A stretch of 64,000 bases of DNA. Origin: Dryococelus australis (taxonomy: Eukaryota > Arthropoda > Insecta > Phasmatodea > Phasmatidae). The position numbers and the translations under genes were made by a program. The notes beneath the pieces are model-generated. The model saw nothing but the letters and a program-made list of their open reading frames with translations. It was not told the DNA's origin and did not search any database. Shown one piece after another: positions 38,601 to 48,935 of the stretch (position 1 is the stretch's first letter; the number at the start of each line of letters is the position of its first letter). The DNA lies in assembly GCA_029891345.1 (NCBI GenBank), contig CM056993.1:275084900-275148899 (forward strand), in the 5' to 3' direction.

Positions 38601-38860
38601 GTGGCCATATTTGGGGACACTCATGCACACCAGTACCAACAATTCCTTCCCCTGAGTTGTGGGGTTGGCAGAGAAGGAAAGAAGAGTGGGTTCCTAGATG
38701 GTCTACTCTACCACCCATCTGGGAGACGTGTCATGAGCTCGTCAGATGTAAATGCTAAGCAGGTTGTGCCTTAAGGTGCTCATATTTGTCTGTTGGTCTC
38801 CCTTCCACACTCCTTTGCACATTTTGCCGGGGAACATGCACAAATAAAAAGTATGTTTGA
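35690..38860 (+). pseudogene. Decayed copy of a dispersed PIN/FEN-like, cysteine-tailed gene family
   Basis: Successive plus-strand reading frames over about 3.1 kb carry, in order, segments I recognise from a multi-copy family of uncharacterised proteins in cnidarians, arthropods and fish. They are a NTFHGTGISLFQ motif (about 35850), FGPFHIEQDFLKVLGQ and SGWNP (about 36430-36500), LKVAHVTKARAINQITASAL (about 36530), HMNYARW (about 36815), a GIDQAH motif and a DPASLRRF motif (about 36950-37040), YDRAALIHSLPP and YIVWDQYDVD (about 37630-37790), EEADERTLLHTRDAV with RSTDSDV (about 38030-38130), RFIPAHVIG (38210), LPPTSAALYQRTL (38550) and a Cys-rich tail ending in CTNKK near 38850. The EAD and TDSD motifs and the earlier V-WD segment resemble metal-binding motifs of PIN/FEN nucleases; that link is my inference. 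The copy is spread over several frames and is clearly non-functional. No introns are apparent, and a 238-bp fold-back lies about 350 bp upstream. Whether the family is a mobile element or host gene is unresolved. Confidence 0.72.
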
Positions 38861-39589
38861 GGTATTGTTCACATATATATTTACTTCTGCTACTTGTTTC
38901 TCAAACATACTATTAAAAAATGTTGGTAATGTCAATTTTTTAAATTTTCATGGCTGATAACGAAGAAGAGAATGCTACGGGAATTTAACTAGAAGTAATC
39001 CAAATAGGTGACCGAAAGAATGACTTAATTGTGACAGAAAAACGACTTAGTTCTTGAGAGTTAAATAAGTGTTACATAGCAATACCAAGTAGGTAGCCTA
39101 CTTCGTTTGTTTAGTTATTTTTTTTCTAAAAATTTTCTTTCAGGGAGTTATAAATGCTCTAAATTGCAGGCAAATAATATTTATAATTAAAACAGCTTTA
39201 ATTTACTAAATAAATTTGATTTCATAAATTAAAATCACAAAATAAAACCTATCATAATTTTTCCTAAAATTTCAGTTTTTTTTTTTGTTTTGGTTTTACA
39301 TGAAAACCGTTCAACTTACAAATAAACATTTAGAGAGACAAATTATAGTTCTAGTCAAAAGCTATAATTAAAAAAAATTAAATGAAAATCCGAAAATTAG
39401 CAGTCGAGGAATTAATTATTATATTTATGCAGTGGCTATCTTATAAAATTGCGGCTACTGGGAGCCCACACGGGATTTCCGAATGCCTCCACATCTGAAA
39501 TTACTCTTTGCTGTATATGGAAGGGCGTGTTCGACGTGGCTCCTTTATATCCAGGTTTGCAGTTTTATTTTGTGTATCCCCCTGTACTA
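38861..39589. other. No gene recognised
   Basis: AT-rich sequence after the PIN/FEN-like relic. Confidence 0.5.
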
Positions 39590-39806
39590 CTAAAGAAACT
39601 TCATAGGCAAGCTTTAAAAATGCGATATTTGACCATTTTCACGATTTTTTTTCCAAGAATACATTAAATATGACAAAAGTAAAAAATAGCGACATAGATA
39701 ATTATTTTTTTATATGTTCTGACAAAAAATTCGTATTTGCAGAACATTTATTTACCGAGATACGTTTATACGAGGACATGATTTTTCAGTTGTACTCGTA
39801 CATGGG
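39590..39806. mobile_element. TTAA MITE, right-half fragment
   Basis: Starting at AAAGAAACTTCATAGGCAAG it follows the same order as the full copies (TTTAAAAATGCGATATTTGA, then TTTACCGAGATACG) and ends near CGTACATGGGA. The left half is missing. Confidence 0.8.
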
Positions 39807-40441
39807 AGAAGGGAAGCAGTAAGTCTGCGAAGGTCCACGGCACACAATATGTTTACAACGAACATCGGGTGGCACTTTTGGAGTGTTCGCAACACCTAAC
39901 AGTGAACGTGACAAGTGCAGAAAATTCTATAGTGATTCGTTTAGCTGTTAAGGTTTGGGAATCTATTTTAAATAGCCAACAGTGCCTCCGAGTCCGATGT
40001 ATACACGCGTGATTCGGAAGGACTGGGTATTATTAAATGAGTTTGAAGTATGGCTCCAACTAATTTCTAACGATAAAACAAAAAGTATATAACAAATCTG
40101 TAAATGTGAAACGCAAAACTAATTGATTTCAAGAAACGTACTTCTAGGTGAGTCGAATTTATACCACTTTTATTGCGTATTAAAAAAAATTATTTAATAA
40201 TATACTTTATATTATTGGTTTTGTTTATTTTTAGCTTCCTCAGTAACCGTCCTGCTTTTTCAGCTACAGTATTTTTGGCTATATTTTGTCACCCATACAG
40301 TATTCTTTCGTGATTGTGAGTTGGCAACACTGCAGCGCTATTACGGACTCTTTTGTTTCTGGACGGTCCTCGACAATAGCCGCGTAGCCCTGCGGCAAAA
40401 GGTAAACATGTCAGCGCTTATCCCAGGCTTGGCGGACGCGA

Positions 40442-40444
<3 letters not shown>

Positions 40445-40504
<60 letters not shown>
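40445..40504. repeat. (AG)n microsatellite, about 60 bp
   Basis: An uninterrupted GA array. The Arg-Glu repeat peptide it could encode is not a gene. Confidence 0.97.
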
Positions 40505-40506
<2 letters not shown>

Positions 40507-40693
40507 AAGCTCTCGAATGAAATTTTTTCCTCCTCAAATTGCTAGTGGTGGTGTTCCACTGTAAATTCCCTGCTGCCTTTCAGGACAGCTTCTGCATTGT
40601 GTACGTTATCGCTGAGCGCCTGCCATCTTGAATTCTATTCATGCGATAAGCATACCTGCCTAGAAGTGGAATCCCAGCGTTTGTATACCTATA

Positions 40694-41262
40694 CACATTC
40701 TACAAAAAAGTAATGGGGCACCCGTGAAGATAGGTAATTCAGTACGTCAGTTGACTTGTGTTTCACGGCCTTCGGTGTAGGACCGCTGGTGTTTGTCCTT
40801 AGTAGCATGAACACAGAGGCCTATTGTAACATTCTGGATAATGAAATGCTCCCAACATTGTAGCGTTTTTACGGAATGGACCCATGTTACTTCCAGGATG
40901 ACAATGCGAGGTGCCGTGTTTCAAGGGCTACTATGCAATGGTACGCCGACAACAATGTTCGCCGATTGGACTGGCCTGCCCATAGCCCCGACATCAACCC
41001 TATAGAACATCTTTGGGACGAATTGGAACGCCGAGTGAGGGCTTGTCAGGCGCAGCGAAAATCCATTGCTCAACTCATGGAATGGTTGCAAGAGGAATGG
41101 CGACGAATCCCCGTGGATGTCCTGCAAACACTCGTAGAGAGCATGCCAGACAGGGTGGCTGCTGTTATAGCCGCATGAGGTGGTCCTACGAGATTCTAAC
41201 GGTGTGACAACCACCGAGCAAACATTGTGGACAGGTGCCCAATTACTTTATGGTAGATAGTG
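40694..41262 (+). mobile_element. Internally deleted Tc1 (DD34E) transposon
   Basis: Terminal inverted repeats of about 29 bp are visible: CACATTCTACAAAAAAGTAA then TGGGGCACC at the left, and GGTGCCCAATTACTTTATGG then TAGATAGTG at the right. TA dinucleotides at 40692-40693 and 41263-41264 give the expected target duplication. The roughly 570-bp length is about a third of a complete Tc1 element. The left TIR is joined almost directly to the middle of the transposase, so the DNA-binding half and the first catalytic Asp are gone. Confidence 0.9.
40771..41178 (+). pseudogene. Tc1 transposase, C-terminal part (DD34E), broken
   Basis: The frame begins GVGPLVFV and runs through MNTEAYCNILDNEMLPTL, FQDDNARC, LDWPAHSPDINPIEHLWDEL and ends MPDRVAAVIAA. 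The second catalytic Asp (in DDNA) and the Glu (in NPIE) are separated by exactly 34 residues, the DD34E spacing of the Tc1 group. An in-frame TAG at 40861 falls between LPTL and RFYGMD, where related copies have Trp in my memory. The His normally following DNARC is Arg here. The helix-turn-helix and first catalytic Asp are missing because of the internal deletion. The open stretch from 40876 to 41178 (100 residues) is a remnant, not a functional gene. Confidence 0.9.
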
Positions 41263-41399
41263 TAGTTATCTGTCTTGATTTCAGACTAAATTATTTTTCC
41301 ATTTCATTGTATTATTCCTTCTTCAATATCCGTTATTTTATAAGCTCGTAACGATTATTTGAGCACGTTTTAAATCTCCCAATGAAAAATGTCACTGCA

Positions 41400-41829
41400 C
41401 CTAAACGCTGTTCACGATAAAATGAGCATCTTTTGAAATAAACCTTTTAAATAAGTCACTGTCCCAACCTGCATATATTTTAACGGGTGCACTGATTGAC
41501 ATGCGCCCAGTGAAGTTGGTAACGATTTGTGGGAAGTAGATCCATATCTTAATGTCGAATAAAAAGTTTTAGTTAACCGTTTGTGATAACTTAAATTATT
41601 TCTTTCGCTTTCTGGTTTTTTTTTAATGCATCGAAGTGTAAAAATTAGCAGATTAGTAAAATATTTGGTTTTCTAATAATTTCAGAGTTTCACTCGACCG
41701 ACGCACGAATAAAGTGATGAGGCCCATGGCAATGGTAATTTTACATATGATGGAAGAATACGCAACGTGCACGCAAGTAGATCTTAAGCAGTGCTTTCAG
41801 AAGTGCTCAGTTTACTGTGAACAGCCTTC
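41400..41829 (-). mobile_element. MITE-I, long subtype
   Basis: About 430 bp, starting CTGTTCACGATAAAATGAGC and ending GCTCAGTTTACTGTGAACAG then CC. It lies 136 bp after the Tc1 relic. Confidence 0.87.
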
Positions 41830-42660
41830 AAGTATATTATATACGTATCGGGAAGCTAAACATCAGTAGTATAGCTAGTTTACTATACATTTTAGAAGTC
41901 CTGCTTAGTTTTTGCTTTCTAAACACTATTTATTCACTGCTTGAATAAATCGACTATATTGGCACAATGTGGTTTCACAAACAGTTTCCTCCATATTTCC
42001 TCCACGAATTTCTCCAGTTACATACACGTACATAAGCGTTTCTACTTTAAGTACTTTATTTTTTCTTTTGCAGATCGTATTTAACATTTGTTTTAATGCA
42101 CTTCTCAAGTTTACAAGGCGAAGCTATTCTTTAAGTTGCTAGTTTACATTTAAGGTTTGACTATTTGGTTAGTCAAGGAGGATTTGTATATTTCCGTGTT
42201 ATAATATGCAATGGCTCGCACAGGTACCTTGCAAAAGAGGCTACTACACACGAAATAAAAGCTCGTTCATTTTTATTTGTAAATACAGTTTTGATAAACG
42301 TGGAGACATAATTTCAAATTTAAATAATAAATACCAACTACCGTTGAAACAGTGCCGCTTTCTACAAAACAATGTTCAATCTTCGCCTGCTTCCTAAACC
42401 GATTTTGCTCATTATGACACGTAAATTTTCCACACTTGCATAAAACACAGTATTTTGCAGGACGCGTCGATGTAAACACAGAAGATAATGCATATGGAGG
42501 CTGTAAGTATTGTTCCTTCGTGAAGAAAAGCCTATAAGATACTGCCTCTATGCAAATCGGCGTGTTAAAATCAATGAAAATTTGCCCTCTACCTCCTCCC
42601 CTCGACCATTTTCAGTTCGGCTCTTGTCGAACCGATTTACATAACATTCCATACTTTAGG

Positions 42661-42836
42661 ATTGGATTGGGATTATTAACGGCCCCCGGTGTCACGCCTG
42701 AGCTTATCAGGGGACGGCTTATAAACTGACTTATGGCCTAACGTAAACAAACATCAATGCCTTGCATGGCATTCGAACCCAGAACCTCCCGCACACCAGA
42801 CCGGTGGTGCACCAACCAACTGCACAACGGGAGGTC
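42661..42836 (-). mobile_element. tRNA-derived SINE, type C, copy 2
   Basis: The minus strand has GTGCAGTTGGTTGGTGCACC (box A region) and GGTTCGAATGCC (box B). The body shares TTACGTTAGGCC, AGTTTATAAGCCGTCCCCTG and the GGGGGCCGTTAAT tail with related SINEs. It is the same family as 463-652. Confidence 0.78.
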
Positions 42837-43234
42837 AGCTGCATATTTGAGAATATTACAATGTTGTGCATACAAAACCGAATTTTCGTCAGAATTAGTT
42901 TTCAGTTTTAGCATCTTTATTAAGTCCGTATATCACACTGATTTAACTTCATATTTAATAAAACGCAAACTTATTCAATATACCCAAAACATTTTTATAT
43001 AAACTATTAATATTTTGAATTATTTTCCCGGTTACGTCACTAAAATTATGTCTTTGATGATTTTACCAATGCAATGCTCGTAAAAATGCATTTCAGCCTA
43101 AATTAATTTATAAGCGCTATCGCATTACATAATCTCTCAATTCTGGTCTTCGTTCACGGCTTAAAATCTTCTTAACAGTTGTAACTTTAGTGACGGAACC
43201 AGCTGATCTGTCTGTCAGGATCGGTAAACAAAGC

Positions 43235-43383
43235 AACCATGGCGTGTAGTAGGGAATTACCCCGGAATCCTCTTGGTGGTTTCGGATAATTATGGGTAAA
43301 CTATATCTGAATAGCTGGTCTGGGAATCAAACCCGAGTCCAACGGAATGCAAGTTCAGTGAGTTACCTCCGCGCCACTTCGTT
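43235..43383 (-). mobile_element. SINE type B, 3'-truncated
   Basis: On the minus strand a head with GGCGCGGAGGTAACTCACTG and box B GGGTTTGATTCCC is followed by a diverged body (ATAATTATCCGAAACCACC). The conserved tail is absent. Confidence 0.7.
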
Positions 43384-43619
43384 TGGTTTGAAACCGTTCA
43401 AAAAGCAAATTTTTTCCCTAGATTTTCGGGAACTTTTTTTAGTCTTTCATTATATGGCATTAATAATGACTATAAATGCTCCAAATAATTTGAAACATAT
43501 TCTTAGTCATGATTATTGATAAGAATATTATATTCTTATATTGAGAGGTTTGAATTCTTACGAATTTCCAAAAGTCACTTCAACACAAAGTTTGGTTTTT
43601 AGTTAAACTGTTTCTTGAA

Positions 43620-43693
43620 TTTATAGGGGTGGCAAGCTGCACTTTATAGGAGTGGCAAGCTGCACTTTATAGGGGTGGCAAGCTGCACTTTAT
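43620..43693. repeat. 23-bp tandem repeat, three units
   Basis: The unit TTTATAGGGGTGGCAAGCTG then CAC is repeated three times with one substitution, ending just before the type A SINE. Confidence 0.9.
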
Positions 43694-43726
43694 TTGAAAT
43701 TTGACTCACAGTTCATATGCGGTGAA

Positions 43727-43982
43727 AGAGCGAGTGAAGAGATTTGGACGGCTCTTAACATCGAGGTCTTGAGAGCCGATGAGGGTGATTGAAGTGGGTA
43801 TGGTGCAGCGCCGGAATGAAAGTATGGGGGAAATGGGGAGATCCCAGAGAAAACCCGCTGATCTACGGCATCGTCCAGCACGATTCCCGCGTGCAAAAGT
43901 CCGGAGTGACCCGGCCGGGGATCGAACCCGGATCCCCTTGGTGGGAAGCGAGCGGGATAACCGCTCAGCCAACGTGACCCCT
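43727..43982 (-). mobile_element. tRNA-derived SINE, type A, full length
   Basis: The minus strand has a head with GGCTGAGCGGTTATCCCGCT, box B GGGTTCGATCCCC, body CGGGTTTTCTCTGGGATCTC, tail CAAGACCTCGATGTTAAGAG, then an AATCTCTTCACTCGC end. The same tail is seen at 48670 and 63540. Confidence 0.87.
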
Positions 43983-44603
43983 AGATTTTAAAAAGGTCAC
44001 ACATATTCGTGCATTACCCTGTACTGAGATTAATAACCTCATGAATAAAATGTGCGTGAAGCCCTAGGGAATTTGATCAGTAAGGCCATCACCGGTTTGT
44101 TAACAGAATCTATGACGTGTGTGGTTTACAGTTCAGAAACAAAATTAAAATAAGAATTACCGTACATCAATTTTACTTTTGTTTCAATGGCAGTTTGTCT
44201 TGTTGGTGGAACCTAACAATAACAAATGCAACATGGGTGATTTATCATGTTATTAACGTCATTGCACGTTCAATATTTGTAGGGTTAATAGTCCAACAAA
44301 CCGCTGTAAATTTCAAAATGAATAATGTGCAACCCTGATGATATTCAAGGGCAATGCGCGTGTTTAACGGTCCTATGTATTGTATTTCTACTAAAAATTA
44401 CACATTCCTTTTCAAATTATTTCCATTAAAAGTCACAAATACCAGCAATGGTGGACAAATTGTAACCAATTCCGAACCGTAATGTAAATGTGTGCAAAAT
44501 TAAATTATGAATCATAGCTCACTCTATTTAGATGAGATCATTTATCACGTAACTCGGAATCTCACGGCTCTGATCTTCTTACGTAGTTTTTGTCACCGTT
44601 TAG

Positions 44604-44604
<1 letters not shown>

Positions 44605-44694
<90 letters not shown>
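44605..44694. repeat. (TA)n microsatellite, about 90 bp
   Basis: An uninterrupted TA dinucleotide array. It borders a MITE-I element whose insertion site also carries TA. Confidence 0.97.
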
Positions 44695-44699
<5 letters not shown>

Positions 44700-44709
44700 C
44701 ACATACGTC

Positions 44710-45077
44710 TATAGGCTGTTAATGGTGAACTGAGCACTTTCAAAAGCCCTGTTTAGTATCTATTTTTATGCACATTGTATAATCTTCCACTGTAGGCAAA
44801 ATTAACATTGCCATAGGCCTCACAACTTTATTCACGCGCCGGTCAAGTGAAAATATGGAATTATTAGAAAAGTAAATGTTTACAAATTCACTAATTTTTA
44901 CACCTATAAGCGTTAAGAAAAAAGCAAAAATTAAAATAAATAGTTTCGGTATTCACAAATACGCATCTAACAGTTTTAATTCAAAGTTAAAACATGGAAC
45001 TACTTTCCCTCTGTCATTACCGACTTAACTCGATGCGTCATTCAGTATACATGTCCACGATTTTTCCGAATAGCCCA
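44710..45077 (+). mobile_element. MITE-I, long subtype, eroded right end
   Basis: The left end is TATAGGCTGTTAATGGTGAA. The body follows the long-type consensus (CATAGGCCTCACAACTTTAT), but the right inverted repeat is reduced to CCGAATAGCC. It follows directly on the long (TA)n tract. Confidence 0.8.
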
Positions 45078-45090
45078 CCGCACTCTTATA

Positions 45091-45329
45091 TATAAACTAT
45101 TCACGGTAAATTAAGCACATTTGGAAGCCCCCGCATTTGTAATAATAGTCAAAAAATATGTTTCATTTTAGACGTAGGCATTAACTTCCGAGTGCAGTGG
45201 AATATATTCACTGTGTTTATTACTTACATGGCAATATTTATTCCCAAAGGCGGTTAAAGGATTAAAATGGCTGAAAGGAAAAAGTAACTAGGGCCTCAAA
45301 AGTGCTCACTTTACTGTGAACAGCCTATA
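45091..45329. mobile_element. MITE-I, short subtype, copy 2
   Basis: 239 bp with ends TATAAACTATTCACGGTAAA and TTTACTGTGAACAGCCTATA. The interior (CACTGTGTTTATTACTTACA, GGCTGAAAGGAAAAAGTAAC) matches the reverse complement of 9623-9847. Confidence 0.85.
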
Positions 45330-46553
45330 CCCTTCTGTAGTTCCTCAATAGGGGCCTTTCCTATCAAGCGGCGGCCACACTGAAAGCCACGCTGTGTTTG
45401 CCAAGTTCGTTGCACTGGGTGGTAACACTGGAAGCCAAGTTATGTGACGGTAGGACACAACAAACAGTATGAAATGACCAACGGCAACACTGTGTGCTAC
45501 TCTATTGCGCATGTCTGTCCACGGTGTCGTTTTGCTAACGTACCCTAGAGTCAAATAATTCACGACGCGTCCATCATAGCACGCGTAGCATCTACAGCTC
45601 TGTGCACGGGGATGTACACCAAATAGGGCCTAACTGGACCACTAATTCGGGGGGGGGGGGTTTGAGAGCTATCATTCTCCCACAACGGTATAAACAAAAC
45701 ATTTTGTTGAAGAAAAATTTTCATTCGTGTGTATATATATCGAACGTGAAAATTATAATATACATACAACATGTTTCTAAAACAGGAGGACGACCTCCGG
45801 CAGTAGATTCCTGACGAAAATATAGGACTATAATCAAGTACCGATTTCCTTGTCAAATGATTACTAAGGGAGCTGCGTGCCCCTGAAAAATCATAATTTA
45901 AGATGTCTTGTTCGGTATTATGGTTGGCCTACCTGGTATGCAACACAGGCACCTTTTTAGTGTTCAACATGAATTATCTCACAAACGATTCGCCTGGGGG
46001 TATTCGACAAGACGACCTTTTTTTTTTTTGTGGGTAAATTGAGACGAGCTGATTCATACGCTGTCTTAATAAATCTATAACGTAGTGTTACAAAGTTTGA
46101 TGCAAACACAGGGTGCCAACAACCATTTCAGAAAGAAGGGGGATGATGTTACCAACCGCGGTTTTAGAATTGTAAGATCTCCTTCATACAAAACACCAGT
46201 CACCGATTTGTTGCTTAATGATCTCTAGCGGTTTCTCATATTTTCAACTATACGCGTTTTAAAACTCAACTTTTGAGGGAGCATAGCTCCCTCAATAATC
46301 ACTTTAGGGAATAAGTTGTAAACACATGTTCGTCTTCAATTTTCGTAAGGAACTGCCTGCCGAAGTTTGTCGCCATGGTTTGGAAACATGCGCGTGTTAT
46401 AGATAACACTTTTACAAGTTGGAAGAAATGGCGGTAAGCGATTGGAAGAAATGGCCAGTTAAAATTTTCTTATATCTTGTTTTGTTAATTTTCTGTAGGA
46501 TTTGTTACTAAGAATGAGCTAATCATCCCGTATACATATTTTTTTGGGCGGAA
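45330..46553. other. No gene recognised
   Basis: Mixed-composition sequence with a poly(G) run near 45650 and a poly(T) run near 46017. Confidence 0.45.
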
Positions 46554-46601
46554 GAGAGAGAGAGAGAGAGAGAGAGAGTGTGTGTGTGTGGAAGGAGGGG
46601 G
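46554..46601. repeat. (AG)n-(TG)n-G-rich microsatellite
   Basis: An AG array runs into a TG array and then a G-rich tract. Confidence 0.92.
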
Positions 46602-46847
46602 GGGAGAATTCTGATGATGTTCATTTATGTGCATAAGGTAGCGTGAAAATGTTTGAATACAATGGATGGTCAGACGAGTGTGACGTAATTAATAGCAGCT
46701 TACAAACAATATTTAGAGTTAATGTAATTTGTAAAACAAGGCTTTACACCTCTTCGGTAATATATCTTGTGTTCAACTTGCCATGTTGATGATGTGTAAT
46801 ACGTGTCTTCTGTTCCACATGTCATGTAAATAAGGGGGGAAAGTGTG

Positions 46848-46906
46848 GCAAGACGCGTGCTTCTCACAAGCAAGGTGGTTGGATTGAAAACCCTCGCCAC
46901 CTGATT
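46848..46906 (+). mobile_element. Weak tRNA-like SINE head
   Basis: GTGTGGCAAGACGCGTGCTT followed by GGTTGGATTGAAAACCC has box A/box B-like spacing. It is a single copy with imperfect boxes. Confidence 0.3.
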
Positions 46907-47187
46907 TTTATTGTTTATTTATTTTTAGTTTTATTGAATCAGTTTGTAATAGTGAGTGTCTTCAATGGCAAGAACAACATCAACGTAGCAAGTAACAAGG
47001 TAAACAATAAAACCGACTGCTACGCCTCTTAGCGGATTTCACCAGAAACAAAACGCCTGCTCGGCGGTATAGCCAATCTATAAAACGTACATTTTGTTAT
47101 TACGTCGCCAGCCTGTGATGCAACTTTTCAGTGGCTCGTGGGTTAACAGGGTTAACAAGACGGTGCCAGTTCTTACTATACCTTACT

Positions 47188-47612
47188 TATAGTCCATTAA
47201 TGGTTACTTCATACTTATCTGAAGCCCTGCAAAAGTTCCACTTTCAGGATATTCCTCCGCCTCATGCAAACAAAGCGTAACCTAGACATGAAAATTACTG
47301 AAAAGGGACAACGCACTGCATTCGTGCGCACTCAAGAGTAATAATACTTTGCATAAGAACTATTTCTACATAGGCATTACCAATACACATGTATTCCCTC
47401 TGTTTTTATTCGTAAATTTATAAAAGAAATATTTTGCTTAATAGATAAAATATAATTAAATATTCAATCTAATCAAAAATAAGGTACTTTAATAATGTCA
47501 ACACAAGTATAAAACACGTGTCATGTGTAGGAAACAGTTAAACATTTTATATATAGTGGGTTTTTTCAAAGGTTTGATTCGAAAAGTGTAAATATACCGC
47601 TATAGACTATAG
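47188..47612. mobile_element. MITE-III copy, about 425 bp
   Basis: The left end TATAGTCCATTAATGGTTAC and right end TACCGCTATAGACTATA form a terminal inverted repeat. The interior matches 34621-35056 in the same orientation. Confidence 0.78.
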
Positions 47613-48047
47613 TCTTGGTGCACAAGGTTTTTGTATGCGACGCGAAACCCGAACTCTCGCCTTTACGGGGTTCCCGGCAGGGCGAATAGCAAGTGGCGGG
47701 GGACGCCCCAGCGGCCGCCCCAGCGGCCGCAGGCGTCTCGACGCTACCTCCTTGACTGCTAGGAAACTCGCGACAATGACGTACTCCCCACCCTTGTCTC
47801 CCAAAACCCTCGCCCTCGCGCTCCACAGCTAATTACAGCGCAGGCACGCATTGTCTCGCCTTTCCTCGCGACGTGTCCGGGAATCCACGGCTTCTTCATT
47901 ACCTCCCCAGCAGGCGCGCGGTCTCTACCTAGGGGTGCCAGGAGGAGAGGGGTAGTCGACGACAATTACTCTCCCGCGACGGCCAATTGAACGATCGTCC
48001 GCGATCGCTCGCCACAGAGAGAGATGGATGCTTCCAGGCTGGCCTCG
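47613..48047. other. CpG-rich, GC-rich block of unknown nature
   Basis: About 435 bp with clearly higher GC and many CpG dinucleotides, including a duplicated GCGGCCGCCCCA. It is bounded exactly by MITE-III on the left and a TTAA MITE on the right. Open frames exist on both strands (for example minus 47607-47804), but none resembles a known protein. It could be a promoter-type CpG island, an unrecognised exon region or part of a repeat. Confidence 0.45.
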
Positions 48048-48051
48048 TTAA

Positions 48052-48500
48052 GGGTCCTATGTAACTGAGCGTTCAAGGTCAAGAAGCGAGGGAGCGATAC
48101 GGGCGACACTAACACGCACGCCTAGCGCCTCATCGCTCCTACGCGCAAGGCGTGCAGTGTTTCCGTCCTAACGCTTTACTGTGTAAACGAGATCTGTAAC
48201 TGTGGGGTTTTATTACATAAGATAAAAGACCACAGATCAAACTACCTGCGTATAATTGTATTTTTCTCTTACCGCTTAAAGAAACTTCATAGGCATGCTT
48301 TCAAAATGCGATATTTGACCACTTTCAGGATTTTTTCCTTCATTAATGCACTTAATACGATAAAAATAAAAAGATAGCGATATAGAAATAGTTTTTTATC
48401 CTTTCTGACAAAACTTCGTACTCCAGAACATTTATTTACCGAGACACGCGTTTACGCGCAAGCAACGATTTCACATAAAACGTTTCAGTACATTGGACCC
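48052..48500. mobile_element. TTAA-flanked MITE, best preserved
   Basis: TTAA lies at 48048-48051 and 48501-48504. The ends are GGGTCCTATGTAACTGAG and TTTCAGTACATTGGACCC, i.e. an inverted repeat of about 12-15 bp, and the length is 449 bp. A TTAA target duplication is typical of piggyBac-type elements, but the end bases differ from the usual CCC start, so the superfamily is uncertain. Confidence 0.88.
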
Positions 48501-48669
48501 TTAACGTTTGACGTCGGGCTTGGGGCATCTAGCAGGAGAATAATGATAATGGGGCCACATCGCTCCATAAACAGAAGAACGTCACAAGTAAAAAAAAAAA
48601 AAACTACTGTTTTTGAGACATTGCTATGAAAAAAATAGCCAACAACGAGAAAATTTAATGTGACGTAAC

Positions 48670-48935
48670 ATGAGTGAGTTAGTGAAGAGATTTGGGCGGT
48701 TCTTAACATCAAGGTCTTGAGAGCCGATGAGGATGAATCGAAGTGAATATGGAAGAACGCCGGAATGCAAGGGTGAGGTAAACGAGAGATCCATGAGAAA
48801 ACCCACCGACCAGCGGCACATCATCCTGCACGATTCCCATATGCGAAAAAAAAAATCCGTGGGCGACTCCAACCAGTTTCATCTTGGTGGAAGGCGAGTA
48901 GTCTAACCACTATACCCCACTACACCAACGCGAGC
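48670..48935 (-). mobile_element. tRNA-derived SINE, type A, diverged
   Basis: The minus strand has a head with GTGTAGTGGGGTATAGTGGT (box A), a degraded box B, the GGTGGGTTTTCTCATGGATC body and a tail with CAAGACCTTGATGTTAAGAA. A short A-run near 48846 disrupts the head-body junction. Confidence 0.82.

Noticed and set aside
40321-40545. Open frame with an Arg-Glu repeat
   Set aside because: It is the translation of the (AG)n microsatellite. Flanking residues show no coding signal.
43779-43991. Frames with peptides such as RKPADLRHRP and GDRTRIPLVG
   Set aside because: They are SINE type A sequence read through in several frames. The same peptides recur in the other SINE copies.
44507-44695. 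Open frame with a Tyr-Ile repeat
   Set aside because: It is the translation of the (TA)n array.
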